This document shows, in pieces, positions 26,298 through 35,486 of a DNA stretch of 64,000 nt; the stretch's first letter is position 1; every line of letters begins with the position of its first letter. Origin of the DNA: Thermosulfuriphilus ammonigenes. GTDB taxonomy: Bacteria; Desulfobacterota; Thermodesulfobacteria; Thermodesulfobacteriales; ST65. Location: the NCBI RefSeq assembly GCF_011207455.1, contig NZ_CP048877.1:2100576-2164575 (forward strand), in the 5' to 3' direction. The position numbers were made by a program, and so were the translations under genes. The notes under the pieces are model-generated. The model had not been told where the DNA came from. It worked only from the letters and a program-made list of their open reading frames with translations, and ran no database searches.

Positions 26298-26774
26298 ATG
26301 GCAGAGAAGAAAGAAAAGCAGGGCAAAAAGGGTGGTAAAAAGCTTCTTATTCTCATCATTGTGGCGGTAGTTGTTCTCATTGGCGGTGGAGCAGCTGCCT
26401 ACTTCCTTTTCTTTGCTAAAAAGGAGCCTCCACCAGAGGAAGAGGTTCAGGCCCCTGTGGAGGAGAAGGCCGAGATTGGTCCCTTTCTGCCTCTTGATCC
26501 CTTTGTAGTTAATCTGGCCGGTCCCGGGCGACGCTATCTCAAGGTTAAGGTGACCCTGGAGATGGCCGACAATGCCGCCTACGATGAGGCCCAGGACCGG
26601 ATTCCCCAGGTGATGGACGCCATCCTCATGGTTCTCTCCAGTAAGACTCCGGAAGAGGTTACCAGTGTCGAGGGCAAGATAGAGTTGCGGGCCGAGATGA
26701 TCACCAAACTCAACCAGGTTTTGGGGCCCGGCAAGGTTCGTAATGTCTATTTTTCTCAGTTTGTTGTCCAGTAG
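26298..26774 (+). CDS. fliL: Flagellar basal-body-associated protein FliL
   Basis: FliL surrounds the stator and supports motor torque. The 158-residue protein has a Lys-rich cytoplasmic N terminus, one membrane segment (residues about 18-39, LLILIIVAVVVLIGGGAAAYFLFF), and a periplasmic stomatin-like domain (FVVNLAGPGRRYLKVKVTLE, ending LGPGKVRNVYFSQFVVQ). Length and order (fliL-fliM) are standard. A second, larger FliL-like gene lies at 36729. Confidence 0.95.
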   Translation: MAEKKEKQGKKGGKKLLILIIVAVVVLIGGGAAAYFLFFAKKEPPPEEEVQAPVEEKAEIGPFLPLDPFVVNLAGPGRRYLKVKVTLEMADNAAYDEAQDRIPQVMDAILMVLSSKTPEEVTSVEGKIELRAEMITKLNQVLGPGKVRNVYFSQFVVQ

Positions 26775-26776
26775 CC

Positions 26777-27754
26777 ATGACTAAGATCCTTTCTCAAGAT
26801 GAAATAGACGCTCTTCTTTCTGGTCTTGATGAGGGAGAAATCGACACCTCTCCCAAGGAGGAGGCTCCCTCGGAAGAGGTAGTCCCCTTTGATTTTGCCA
26901 ACTACACCATCTCGGCCAAGGTTAAGATGCCTGGCCTGGAGGTGGTTAATGACCAGTTCAGTCGGGGGTTTCGTTCAGGGCTCTCTTCCATGCTCCGGCA
27001 GATGGTAGATACCTCCACCGTGCCCATCGAACTGGAGAAGTTTCGGGACTTTATCAAGAGGATTCCGGTACCGGCCAGTCTTCATATCTTCAAGATGGAG
27101 CCCTTGAGGGGACATGCCATTTTTATGATCGAATCCCGGCTGGTCTTCTTTCTGGTGGAGCGTTTTCTGGGGGGAAGCGGCAAGGGTACGGCCAAGGTGG
27201 AAGGCCGGGAGTTCACCCCTATTGAACAGCGCCTGATTCGCCGGGTGGTTAACCTGGCCCTTCAGGAGCTGGAGAAGGCCTGGAGAAACTTTGTCCCCAT
27301 CAAGACCCGTTATGTCCGGAGCGAGATTAATCCCCAGTTTGCCCGGATCGTCCAGCCGGACGAGAACGTGGTCGTCTGTAAGTTCGAGCTGGATCTGGAG
27401 GACCTTACCGGAGAGATTGCCTTTTGTCTGCCCATGGCCATGCTCCAACCCATTAAGCAAAAGCTCTACACCCCCTTCCAGACTGAGGAGATGATGGATC
27501 CTTTCTGGCGTAAACAGCTGGAGGAGATCATCCGCTCGGTGGAGGTGGAGGTAGTCGTTCCCCTGGGGCAGGTGGAGATCACCGGTCAGGAGCTACTGGA
27601 TATGGCTGTGGGAGATGTGATCCAGCTTGATCACCCTATAGATGAACCCCTTCTGGCCCTTATTGAAGGGCGGCCCAAGCTTTTGGGACAGCCCGGTGTC
27701 TATCGCGGCCAGAAGGCCTTTCAGGTCACAGACTTTATAGAGAAGGAGTCCTAG
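26777..27754 (+). CDS. fliM: Flagellar motor switch protein FliM
   Basis: FliM forms the C-ring wall and binds phospho-CheY. The 325-residue protein begins with the CheY-binding peptide ILSQDEIDALLSGL. The middle domain follows (LRQMVDTSTVPIELEKFRDFIKRIP, GGSGKGT), and the C-terminal SpoA domain shares its fold with FliN (VPLGQVEITGQELLDMAVGDVIQLD). It is complete and follows fliL by 2 nt. Confidence 0.97.
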   Translation: MTKILSQDEIDALLSGLDEGEIDTSPKEEAPSEEVVPFDFANYTISAKVKMPGLEVVNDQFSRGFRSGLSSMLRQMVDTSTVPIELEKFRDFIKRIPVPASLHIFKMEPLRGHAIFMIESRLVFFLVERFLGGSGKGTAKVEGREFTPIEQRLIRRVVNLALQELEKAWRNFVPIKTRYVRSEINPQFARIVQPDENVVVCKFELDLEDLTGEIAFCLPMAMLQPIKQKLYTPFQTEEMMDPFWRKQLEEIIRSVEVEVVVPLGQVEITGQELLDMAVGDVIQLDHPIDEPLLALIEGRPKLLGQPGVYRGQKAFQVTDFIEKES

Positions 27755-27755
27755 T

Positions 27756-28277
27756 ATGTCCGAGACCCTCAGCCAGGAAGAACTGGACAAGCTTTTGGCC
27801 GGAGAAGAGCAGGAAAGCCAGGACAAAGAGGCCTCCTCGGAGGAGAAGGCCGAGGCCAAGGAAGCTTCCCCTGAGGCCGGCTCCTCTGAAGACATCATGG
27901 CCGAGTGGGACAAGGCCTTCTCGGAGGCCGAGGCGGCTAAAGAGGAGCCTAAAGAGTCCCCAGAGGCCAAGGAGGCCCGGTTTCAGGAGTTTCGCGGAGA
28001 CAAATCTGGAGACGGCCGGCGTCCCTCGTTGGACTTTTTGCTGGACATACCCCTTGAGATTTCAGTGGAGATTGGCCGGACAAAGATGGTTATCAACGAT
28101 CTTCTCCAACTAGGTCAGGGTTCTATCATTGAGCTTAACAAGATGGCCGGGGAGCCTGCCGAGATCTACGTCAATCATAAGCTCATGGCCAAGGGGGAAG
28201 TGGTGGTTAACGAAAAATTCGGTGTTCGTCTGATGGAGATCATCAGTCCCCAGGAGCGAGTCAAACAGCTTGGGTAG
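27756..28277 (+). CDS. fliN: Flagellar motor switch protein FliN with FliM-like N-terminal peptide
   Basis: The C-terminal SpoA domain (residues about 90-170: LLDIPLEISVEIGRTKMVIND, LGQGSIIELNKMAGEPAEIY) identifies FliN, the lowest C-ring component. The 173-residue protein is longer than enteric FliN because of an acidic linker (residues about 15-85). Its first residues, TLSQEELDKLLAGE, closely resemble the CheY-binding peptide of FliM. ATG 27756 lies 2 nt after the fliM stop. Confidence 0.95.
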   Translation: MSETLSQEELDKLLAGEEQESQDKEASSEEKAEAKEASPEAGSSEDIMAEWDKAFSEAEAAKEEPKESPEAKEARFQEFRGDKSGDGRRPSLDFLLDIPLEISVEIGRTKMVINDLLQLGQGSIIELNKMAGEPAEIYVNHKLMAKGEVVVNEKFGVRLMEIISPQERVKQLG

Positions 28278-28279
28278 CC

Positions 28280-28579
28280 ATGGAAACCACCTTTCCCTTG
28301 ATAAAGATGCTTGCTGGTCTGGCCCTGACCCTGGCCGTGATCATCTTCCTTTACTATCTGGCCGGAAGGGTGAGGATGCTAAGGGGACTTAAAGAAGGAC
28401 CTATTCGTCTTTTGGCGGTGAGGGCCCTTACCCCCAAAAGTCATGTGGCCCTGGTGGAGGTGGCGGGCCGGAGACTGCTTTTGGGGATCGGTGAAGCCGG
28501 AGTTCGATTGATAAAGGACCTAGGGCCGGAGGAGTTCTCCCGGGCCTTAAGTGAGGCAGAGGGGCAGCATGAAGGCTAG
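28280..28579 (+). CDS. fliO: Flagellar biosynthesis protein FliO
   Basis: FliO is a small membrane protein that helps assemble the FliP ring. The 99-residue protein has a single N-terminal membrane segment ([20 protein letters not shown]) and a short FliO-type cytoplasmic domain ([29 protein letters not shown]). It lies between fliN and fliP, the standard place, and overlaps fliP by 11 nt. Confidence 0.9.
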   Translation: METTFPLIKMLAGLALTLAVIIFLYYLAGRVRMLRGLKEGPIRLLAVRALTPKSHVALVEVAGRRLLLGIGEAGVRLIKDLGPEEFSRALSEAEGQHEG

Positions 28580-29315
28580 GGTGTGGTTGACAGGGGTTTT
28601 CTTGTTCCTTTTGTGGCCTCAGATGGCCGGGGCTGTCACCGTGCCCTTTATCAAGATAGGGCTCGAAGGGGCTAAGGATCCCCGACAGGTCTCGATCCTT
28701 TTGGAAATCCTCTTTCTTCTTACCATCCTCTCCCTGGCCCCCTCTATCCTTTTAATGATGACTTCCTTCACCCGGCTGGTGGTAGTCTTCTCCTTCCTCA
28801 GGCACGCTATTGGCACCCAGCAGATGCCGCCCAACCAGGTCCTTATTGGTCTGGCCCTCTTTCTTACCTTCTTCATCATGGCCCCTGTTTGGCAACAGGT
28901 GAACAATCAAGCCATAAAACCCTATCTGGCCGGCCAGATGGCGCCAGATGAGGCCCTTAAGGCTGCCGCTAATCCGGTAAGAGAGTTTATGTTCCGCCAG
29001 ACCAGGGAGAAGGATTTGGCCATCTTTATCAAGATTTCCGGCCTTAAACGGCCCTACAACAAAAACGATGTTCCTACCCTGGTGCTTATCCCGGCCTTTA
29101 TGATCAGTGAGCTGAAGACGGCCTTTCAAATAGGCTTTATCCTCTACGTGCCCTTTTTGATTATCGATATGGTGGTCGCCAGCGTCCTTCTTTCCATGGG
29201 CATGATGATGCTGCCACCGGTAATGATATCTCTCCCCTTCAAGCTCCTGCTCTTTGTCCTTGTAGATGGCTGGCATCTGTTGGTGGGGTCTTTGATAGAA
29301 AGCTTTCGTCTCTAG
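28569..29315 (+). CDS. fliP: Flagellar export gate protein FliP
   Basis: FliP is the core pentamer of the export gate. ATG 28569 is chosen because AGAGGGG precedes it and it starts a cleavable signal peptide ([22 protein letters not shown]). The 248-residue protein has the conserved membrane segments and the motif [20 protein letters not shown], followed by [25 protein letters not shown] split across residues 160-185. Length is normal. Confidence 0.97.
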   Translation: MKARVWLTGVFLFLLWPQMAGAVTVPFIKIGLEGAKDPRQVSILLEILFLLTILSLAPSILLMMTSFTRLVVVFSFLRHAIGTQQMPPNQVLIGLALFLTFFIMAPVWQQVNNQAIKPYLAGQMAPDEALKAAANPVREFMFRQTREKDLAIFIKISGLKRPYNKNDVPTLVLIPAFMISELKTAFQIGFILYVPFLIIDMVVASVLLSMGMMMLPPVMISLPFKLLLFVLVDGWHLLVGSLIESFRL

Positions 29316-29325
29316 GAGGTCTGAG

Positions 29326-29595
29326 ATGAACCAAGAGGTGGCTGTAGGGATGGCCAGGCAGGCAGTTGAGATAACCCTGCTTCTTTCCCTGCCCATGTTG
29401 GGGATTGGTCTGGTGGTTGGTCTTCTGGTGAGCATCTTTCAGGCTGCCACCCAGATTCAGGAAATGACCCTGACCTTTGTGCCCAAGATTGTGGCTGTTC
29501 TTCTGGCTTTGGTCCTTTTCTTTCCCTGGATGATGGAAAAGCTGGTTACCTATACGGCGGCCCTTATTGCCGGGATACCGGATCTCATCAGGTGA
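29326..29595 (+). CDS. fliQ: Flagellar export gate protein FliQ
   Basis: FliQ is a two-helix membrane subunit that wraps the FliP/R core. The 89-residue protein has two hydrophobic hairpin segments (ITLLLSLPMLGIGLVVGLLV; VPKIVAVLLALVLFFPWMM) and the conserved SIFQAATQIQEMTLTFVPK loop. Complete and in the standard order. AGGAGGTCTGAG precedes the ATG. Confidence 0.96.
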   Translation: MNQEVAVGMARQAVEITLLLSLPMLGIGLVVGLLVSIFQAATQIQEMTLTFVPKIVAVLLALVLFFPWMMEKLVTYTAALIAGIPDLIR

Positions 29596-29599
29596 AAAT

Positions 29600-30385
29600 A
29601 TGCCCGATAGACTCCTGGCCCTTATAAGCGAGAACTTCCCCCTCTATGCCCTGCTCTTGGTTCGGGTGGGTGGGCTGGTCTTTCTCATGCCGGTTCTCGG
29701 CTCCCGTTTGGTGCCCGTGAGGATTAAGGCGGCGGCCACAATGGTCATGGCCCTGGCCCTTTTGCCAGCGGCCCGGACCCTGCCGGCTCCCAGCCTGAAT
29801 TCCCCGGCCGAAATAATACTGAATGTCTTCTTCGAGTTTCTTCTAGGGGTTACCCTGGGACTTGTTTTGCGGCTGGTCTTTGCCGGGGTGCAGTTGGCCG
29901 GCCAGATGATTGGTTTTCAGATCGGCTTTGGGGTAGCCAGCGTTATTGATCCTCAAACCGGAGTTGAATCTCTGATCCTCTCCCAGCTGGCCTATTTGGT
30001 AAGTCTGTTGATCTTCTTGGCCATAGATGGACATCATCTGGTTCTTAAGGCCCTGGGAGACAGCCTTCAGATTCTTCCCCTGGGCGCCTTTCGGCCGGAT
30101 CGCCAGGTGGTGGAGGTCCTCCTCCGCGAGGCCCAGGTGATGTTCATTCTTTCCATCAAGATTGTGGCCCCAGTGATGACGGTTCTTTTTCTGGTCCAGG
30201 TGGCCTTGGGAGTGATCTCCAAGATCGTCCCCCAGATGAACGTCATGATCGTCAGCTTCCCTCTGACCATTGCCATCGGCCTGGCCTTTTTCGCTCTTTC
30301 TCTTGAGGCCATGGCCCCCATGCTGGAGAAGGCCTTTGGGGGAGTCTGGAGGGTAATACCGGTAATCCTTAGGAGTCAGGGATAA
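29600..30385 (+). CDS. fliR: Flagellar export gate protein FliR
   Basis: FliR completes the FliP5-FliQ4-FliR1 export channel. ATG 29600, with AGGTGAAAAT upstream, gives 261 residues; a longer frame from 29567 overlaps fliQ without need. At least five hydrophobic segments and family motifs (ALLLVRVGGLVFLMPVLGS, LAGQMIGFQIGFGVASVIDP) are present. Followed immediately by flhB. Confidence 0.95.
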   Translation: MPDRLLALISENFPLYALLLVRVGGLVFLMPVLGSRLVPVRIKAAATMVMALALLPAARTLPAPSLNSPAEIILNVFFEFLLGVTLGLVLRLVFAGVQLAGQMIGFQIGFGVASVIDPQTGVESLILSQLAYLVSLLIFLAIDGHHLVLKALGDSLQILPLGAFRPDRQVVEVLLREAQVMFILSIKIVAPVMTVLFLVQVALGVISKIVPQMNVMIVSFPLTIAIGLAFFALSLEAMAPMLEKAFGGVWRVIPVILRSQG

Positions 30386-31465
30386 ATGCCTGAGGAGAGC
30401 TTTGAAGAACGAACAGAAGAAGCGACGCCGCGAAGGCGACAAGAGGCCCGGGAAAAGGGTCAGGTGGCCAAAAGCCGGGAACTTTCCTCCGTGGCTGTGC
30501 TTCTGGCTGGCCTGGGGATCCTTCTCTTTATGGGGTCTTTTCTTCGCCTTCAACTGGAGATGGCCATGATCCACTTTTTGGGTCTTCCTTACAGTCGGGA
30601 GCCATTTGATCTGGCCACTATGGGGCTGGTAAGTCAAGATGCCGGCCAGGTCCTCTTCACCTGCCTGGCCCCGGTCTTTTTGATTCTTTCGCTGGTGGCC
30701 TTTCTGAGCAACTTCCTCCAGGTCGGCGCCGTCTTCTCCACCGAACCCCTTGTACCCAAGCCTGATCGAATTAATCCCCTGGAAGGGATAAAACGCCTTG
30801 TTAGCCGGCAGGCCATTGTGGAGCTGATAAAGTCCATGGCCAAGGTGCTGTTTGTGGCCTTTGTGGCCTGGCGAACCATAAAAGGGGAATTTCCCCGGCT
30901 CCTTCCCCTGATGGATATGTCACCTCTGGAGATTGGCCAGGAGATCTTCGACATGTCTGGGGAGCTTGTCTTTAAGATTCTTCTGGCCCTGGCCCTTATC
31001 GCTGTATTTGATTTTTTCTATCAGCGTTTTGAATACGAACGAAACCTGCGGATGACCAAACAGGAGGTGAAAGAGGAGTTTAAGCAGACCGAGGGCGATC
31101 CCCATGTGAAGTCTCGTATTCGCTCCATTCAGCGGGAGATGGCCCGGAAACGGATGATGGCCGAGGTCCCTCAGGCAGATGTGGTTATTACCAACCCCAC
31201 TGAACTGGCGGTGGCCCTCAAGTATGTACCCGGGGAGATGGAAGCTCCCAAAGTGGTGGCTAAAGGGGCCGGGTATCTGGCCCGTCGGATAAGGGAAATC
31301 GCCAGAGAAAACGGTGTTCCGGTGATCGAGAACAAGCCTCTGGCTCAGGGCCTCTTTCGTCAGGTGGAGGTCGGAGACTTTATTCCTGCCGAACTGTATC
31401 AGGCGGTGGCCGAAATTCTGGCCTATGTCTATCGCCTAAAGGGTAAAAGGCCGGGGGGTAATTGA
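30386..31465 (+). CDS. flhB: Flagellar export switch protein FlhB (NPTE cleavage site)
   Basis: FlhB controls the change of export from rod/hook to filament substrates through self-cleavage. The 359-residue protein has the N-terminal ERTEEATPRRRQEAREKGQVAKSREL opening (residues 7-32), four membrane segments, and the cytoplasmic domain. The cleavage motif, usually NPTH, reads N270-P-T-E273 (VVITNPTELAVALKY). Asn and Pro, which carry out the cyclisation, are intact. The ATG follows the fliR stop directly and the stop overlaps flhA. Confidence 0.96.
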   Translation: MPEESFEERTEEATPRRRQEAREKGQVAKSRELSSVAVLLAGLGILLFMGSFLRLQLEMAMIHFLGLPYSREPFDLATMGLVSQDAGQVLFTCLAPVFLILSLVAFLSNFLQVGAVFSTEPLVPKPDRINPLEGIKRLVSRQAIVELIKSMAKVLFVAFVAWRTIKGEFPRLLPLMDMSPLEIGQEIFDMSGELVFKILLALALIAVFDFFYQRFEYERNLRMTKQEVKEEFKQTEGDPHVKSRIRSIQREMARKRMMAEVPQADVVITNPTELAVALKYVPGEMEAPKVVAKGAGYLARRIREIARENGVPVIENKPLAQGLFRQVEVGDFIPAELYQAVAEILAYVYRLKGKRPGGN

Positions 31466-33564
31466 TGCCGGAGACTCAGGGAAGGTTTCTGCCAGCGATA
31501 GCCGGGATCCAGATAGATCCCACCAATATCTTTTTGGCCTTGGGAGTGGTGGCCATCCTTCTTATTATGGTTACCCCCCTTCCACCGACCCTGATGGACT
31601 TGCTGTTGGCCTTCAACATCACCTTTTCTCTCTCCATCCTGCTTATCTCCATGTACATCATCAAGCCTCTTGATTTTACGGCCTTTCCGGCCCTGCTTCT
31701 GGTGACCACCCTTTTCCGTCTCTCTCTCAACATTGCCTCCACCAGGCTTATTCTCCTCCATGGTCACGAAGGCCCGCAGGCGGCCGGTAAAGTAATCATG
31801 GGGTTTGGTCAATTTGCCGTAGGCGGAAACTATGTCGTGGGGGCCATTGTTTTTGCCATTCTGGTGATCATCAACTTTGTGGTCATCACTAAAGGGGCCG
31901 GCCGGATCGCTGAAGTGGCTGCCCGTTTCACCCTGGATGCTATGCCCGGCAAGCAGATGGCCATCGATGCCGATCTGAACGCCGGTCTTATTGACGAAAC
32001 GGAGGCCAAACGCCGCCGGGAACAGATCGCCAAAGAGGCAGAGTTCTATGGGGCGATGGACGGGGCCAGCAAATTCGTACGCGGGGAGGCCATTGCTGGT
32101 CTGATCATCATGGCCATTAACGTCTGCGGTGGTTTGATTATTGGGGTGGCCCAACAGGGGTTGCCCCTGGCTGAGGCAGCCCGTTCCTACACCTTGCTTA
32201 CCATTGGAGACGGTCTTGTCTCTCAGATCCCAGCCCTCATTGTCTCTACCTCTGCCGGTATTATCGTCAGCCGGGCCGCTGCTGAAGCCAGTATGGGCCG
32301 GGATTTTGCCCGTCAGTTCGCCCTTCAGCCCCAGGCTCTGGCTGTAGCCGCGGCGGTGGTTTTCTTCTTCGGGCTGGTCCCCGGTATGCCCACCTTTCCC
32401 TTTGTCGTGCTTTCGGCCGGTATGGGAACCTTGGCCTGGATCGCTTACCGGGAAAAGAAGGCCCTTCCAAAGCCTGAGGAAGAAGAGGCCGAGGAGGTTC
32501 CGGCTGTCCCTGAGGAGGAAAGTATCGAGGCCCTCATCGCTTTAGACATGCTGGAGCTTGAGGTGGGCTACGGACTTATTCCCTTGGTCGATGAGGATCA
32601 GGGCGGCGATCTTCTAGAACGGATACGCTCCATTAGAAGACAGTTTGCCCAAGAGCTGGGCATTATCGTTCCCCCGCTTCACGTCCGGGACAATTTGCAA
32701 CTTAAGCCAGGAGAGTATGTCATCCTCATCAAGGGCGTGGAGGTGGCCCGGGCCGAGCTGATGCCGGGTTATCTCCTGGCCATGGATCCCGGCGATGCCA
32801 AGGCCAAAATAGAAGGAATTCCCACCCAGGAGCCGGCCTTTGGGCTTCAGGCTTACTGGATCCGTGAGGACCAAAAGGACGAAGCCATCATGGCCGGCTA
32901 CACCGTGGTGGATCTTTCCACCGTGGTGGCCACCCACCTGGCCGAGGTGATCAAGGCCCATGCCGATGAGCTCCTTGGCCGACAGGAGGTCCAGCGTCTT
33001 CTGGACACTCTGGCCAAGACCCATCCCAAGGCTGTTGAGGAGTGCCTCAATGTTCTTAATCTGGGCATTATCCAGAAGGTCCTCCAGAATCTTTTGCGGG
33101 AGCGGGTCTCCATCCGGGATCTTTTGACCATTGTGGAGACCCTGGCCGACTATGGCGCTATGACCAAAGATCCGGACATTCTTACCGAGTATGTCCGCCA
33201 ACGTCTCTCCCGTCTGATTGTCAAGCCGTATCTGGATCAGAATCAGACCCTGTCAGTTATCTCCTTAGGGGAGGATATGGAAGAAGTTCTTCGCCAGGCC
33301 ATTCAGAAGACGGATCAGGGAACCTTTATTTCCCTTGATCCTCGCCGGGCTCACCAGGTGGTGGCGGTTCTGCGGCAGGTATATGAGCGGATGCTGGCCC
33401 AGGGCAAACAACCGGTCCTTCTCTGTTCTCCCACGGTTCGCCGCCACGTCCGTCGCCTTTTGGAGCGTTTTCTCCCCTTTGTGGCCGTTCTTTCTCACGC
33501 GGAACTGCCCCCAAACATCAAGGTAGAAGTCTTGGAGGTGGTGAGGTTGGGCCATGAAGATTAA
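31465..33564 (+). CDS. flhA: Flagellar export gate protein FlhA
   Basis: FlhA is the proton-driven export gate with a nonameric cytoplasmic ring. ATG 31465 overlaps the flhB stop (TGATG) and gives 699 residues, normal for the family. Eight membrane segments lie in residues about 15-330, with the FHIPEP-type loop (RIAEVAARFTLDAMPGKQMAIDADLNAG, residues about 150-177). The C-terminal half is the soluble domain that docks chaperones. It overlaps flhF by 11 nt. Confidence 0.97.
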   Translation: MPETQGRFLPAIAGIQIDPTNIFLALGVVAILLIMVTPLPPTLMDLLLAFNITFSLSILLISMYIIKPLDFTAFPALLLVTTLFRLSLNIASTRLILLHGHEGPQAAGKVIMGFGQFAVGGNYVVGAIVFAILVIINFVVITKGAGRIAEVAARFTLDAMPGKQMAIDADLNAGLIDETEAKRRREQIAKEAEFYGAMDGASKFVRGEAIAGLIIMAINVCGGLIIGVAQQGLPLAEAARSYTLLTIGDGLVSQIPALIVSTSAGIIVSRAAAEASMGRDFARQFALQPQALAVAAAVVFFFGLVPGMPTFPFVVLSAGMGTLAWIAYREKKALPKPEEEEAEEVPAVPEEESIEALIALDMLELEVGYGLIPLVDEDQGGDLLERIRSIRRQFAQELGIIVPPLHVRDNLQLKPGEYVILIKGVEVARAELMPGYLLAMDPGDAKAKIEGIPTQEPAFGLQAYWIREDQKDEAIMAGYTVVDLSTVVATHLAEVIKAHADELLGRQEVQRLLDTLAKTHPKAVEECLNVLNLGIIQKVLQNLLRERVSIRDLLTIVETLADYGAMTKDPDILTEYVRQRLSRLIVKPYLDQNQTLSVISLGEDMEEVLRQAIQKTDQGTFISLDPRRAHQVVAVLRQVYERMLAQGKQPVLLCSPTVRRHVRRLLERFLPFVAVLSHAELPPNIKVEVLEVVRLGHED

Positions 33565-34654
33565 AAAATTCTACGGAAAGACCACCAGTGAGGCCCTTCA
33601 AGCCGTAAAAGAGGCCTTTGGTGAGGAGGCGGTCATCCTGACCACCCGTCGAATAAGACGCGACGGCAAATACCTTTATGAGGTCTCGGCGGCCATGGAT
33701 TTTGAGCCTCAGGGTCCTGCTCCCTCTGAGAGAAACAACAGCGTTCCTCAGCTTGAGGGGGTTCAGGCCGAGCTGGCTTCCCTTAAGGGGCTGGTGGAGC
33801 GTCTGGCCACCCATCTTCTGGGCCCCGAGGTCGAGGATGCTTCTCTTAAAGAGCTGCTGTATCGATTGGGGGCCAGCCCCAGGGTAATCAGCGAACTCTC
33901 GGCCTCTTATGGTCTGGATGGGGGCGGCCGTCCTCCGGCAGTCTGGCTAAAGCTAGAACTCTCTCGCCGTTTGAGTCATCTCCAGCCGGCGGAGAGGTTC
34001 CCCAGGTACTCAGCCTTTGTTGGCCCTTCAGGGGCCGGTAAGACAACCACGGTGGCCAAACTGGCCGCCAGATTTGCCCGCCGGGCCGGTCGTCGGGGGC
34101 TACTGGTGAGTCTGGATGATTACCGTCTGGGGGCCCACGAACAGCTGGCTCGTTTTGCTCGCCTGGCCGAGGTGGATTTTGTAGCCGCCAGGCCCGAGGC
34201 CCTGGGTGAAATTCTTAGGGAAAATGCCGATAAGGATTTCGTCATGATTGACACTCCCGGGTTCAGTCTGGAAGACGAACGTTACCCAGACCTGCTTCAC
34301 GGGATATTCCAGGGCGATCTTCCCGTCAGGGCTCACCTGGTGCTTCCAGCCACGGCGGGGGCGGGCTTTTATTCGCGACTTTGGCGCTTTTACCAGGATC
34401 TGCCCTTGTGTGGTCTTATCTTCACTAAGACCGACGAGGCCGAGACCTTTGGGGTACTGCTGGAGCCGCTCCTTTTCTGGAATCAACCGGTTAACTTTAT
34501 CACCACGGGGCAACGGATCCCCGAAGACATCCAGGTAGCCAGCGGTCGGAGACTTCTGGCTCTGGTCTGTCGTCATCTGGACGAATTGGCGCTAGAGGTG
34601 GGAAATCATGAATCAGCTGACAGGATCTTGGCGACCTATGAAACCGCCCATTGA
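33554..34654 (+). CDS. flhF: SRP-type GTPase FlhF (flagellar placement)
   Basis: FlhF sets where and whether flagella form, usually at a pole. The 366-residue protein begins with the FlhF N-terminal motif (MKIKKFYGKTTSEALQAVKEAFG EEAVIL, in two parts). It has the SRP GTPase domain with G1 GPSGAGKTTTVAKLA, G3 MIDTPGFS and the LIFTKTDEA segment. An N-domain-like helical part precedes G1. It overlaps flhG by 47 nt. Confidence 0.95.
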   Translation: MKIKKFYGKTTSEALQAVKEAFGEEAVILTTRRIRRDGKYLYEVSAAMDFEPQGPAPSERNNSVPQLEGVQAELASLKGLVERLATHLLGPEVEDASLKELLYRLGASPRVISELSASYGLDGGGRPPAVWLKLELSRRLSHLQPAERFPRYSAFVGPSGAGKTTTVAKLAARFARRAGRRGLLVSLDDYRLGAHEQLARFARLAEVDFVAARPEALGEILRENADKDFVMIDTPGFSLEDERYPDLLHGIFQGDLPVRAHLVLPATAGAGFYSRLWRFYQDLPLCGLIFTKTDEAETFGVLLEPLLFWNQPVNFITTGQRIPEDIQVASGRRLLALVCRHLDELALEVGNHESADRILATYETAH

Positions 34655-35486
34655 AACTGGTTGGCAGAACAGTTTGGAGGCAAGCCCCCGGGTAATCTCC
34701 TTTACCAGCGGTAAAGGAGGGGTGGGGAAGACCAACATTGTGGCCAATTTGGCCCTTTCCCTGGCCAAGTTGGGCAAAAAGGTCCTGATTTTTGATGCCG
34801 ATCTGGGTCTGGCCAATATAGATGTCCTCCTGGGGCTGTCGCCGAAGTTCAACATCAATCACGTCTTTAGCGGACAGAAGTCGCTTCTTGATATCCTGGT
34901 TGACGGACCCGGGGGAGTAAAGATTCTCCCAGCCTCCTCAGGGGTTGAGCAACTCTGCCGCCTCAGTGAAAGCCAGAAACTCTTTCTCCTGGGGGAGTTC
35001 GATCATCTCGGTCGCTTTTTTGACCTTCTCCTCATCGATACCTCAGCTGGGATTTCAGAAAACGTGGTTTACTTTAATTTAGCCGCTCAGCACCGGGTGG
35101 TGGTGGTCACCCCAGAGCCCACCTCCATTACCGATGCCTATGCCTTGGTTAAGGTCATGACCACCCGCTACGGGACCAAAGATTTCTTTATTCTGGTCAA
35201 TCAGGTTCGCTCTGCCCGGGAGGCGGCCCGGGTCTATGAGCAGATCTTAAGGGTGACGGATCGATTCCTGGGGCCCTCAGTCAGCCTGCGCTATTTGGGG
35301 GCCCTGCCCAAAGACAATAAACTCTGTCGGGCGGTCAGGAACCAGAAGGCCGTGGTCGATGTCTATCCAGATTCGGCCATTAGCCGGACTTTTTCTGACC
35401 TGGCCCGCAAACTGTTGGAAGAGGAGATGGGAGACTATGTTGACGGGAGCATCAAATTCTTTGGTCGAAGCCTACTGGGGGTATAA
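34608..35486 (+). CDS. flhG: MinD-like ATPase FlhG (flagellar number)
   Basis: FlhG (FleN/YlxH) limits flagellar number by acting on FlhF and the regulators. The 292-residue protein has the deviant Walker A FTSGKGGVGKTNI, FDADLGLANIDVLLGL and LIDTSAGIS. The N-terminal DQAxxLR motif that stimulates FlhF GTPase activity in studied FlhG proteins is not visible; the first 25 residues read like a short basic extension. Start ATG 34608 lies inside flhF; the 3' end overlaps fliA. Confidence 0.93.
   Translation: MNQLTGSWRPMKPPIETGWQNSLEASPRVISFTSGKGGVGKTNIVANLALSLAKLGKKVLIFDADLGLANIDVLLGLSPKFNINHVFSGQKSLLDILVDGPGGVKILPASSGVEQLCRLSESQKLFLLGEFDHLGRFFDLLLIDTSAGISENVVYFNLAAQHRVVVVTPEPTSITDAYALVKVMTTRYGTKDFFILVNQVRSAREAARVYEQILRVTDRFLGPSVSLRYLGALPKDNKLCRAVRNQKAVVDVYPDSAISRTFSDLARKLLEEEMGDYVDGSIKFFGRSLLGV

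Noticed and set aside
28752-30637. Long minus-strand open frames opposite fliP, fliQ, fliR and flhB
   Set aside because: They mirror conserved membrane-protein genes, are His/Lys/Gly/Gln-rich without domains, and have no ribosome sites; shadows.
31429-33201. Minus-strand frames of 241 and 195 codons opposite flhA
   Set aside because: Antisense to a fully conserved gene and low complexity.
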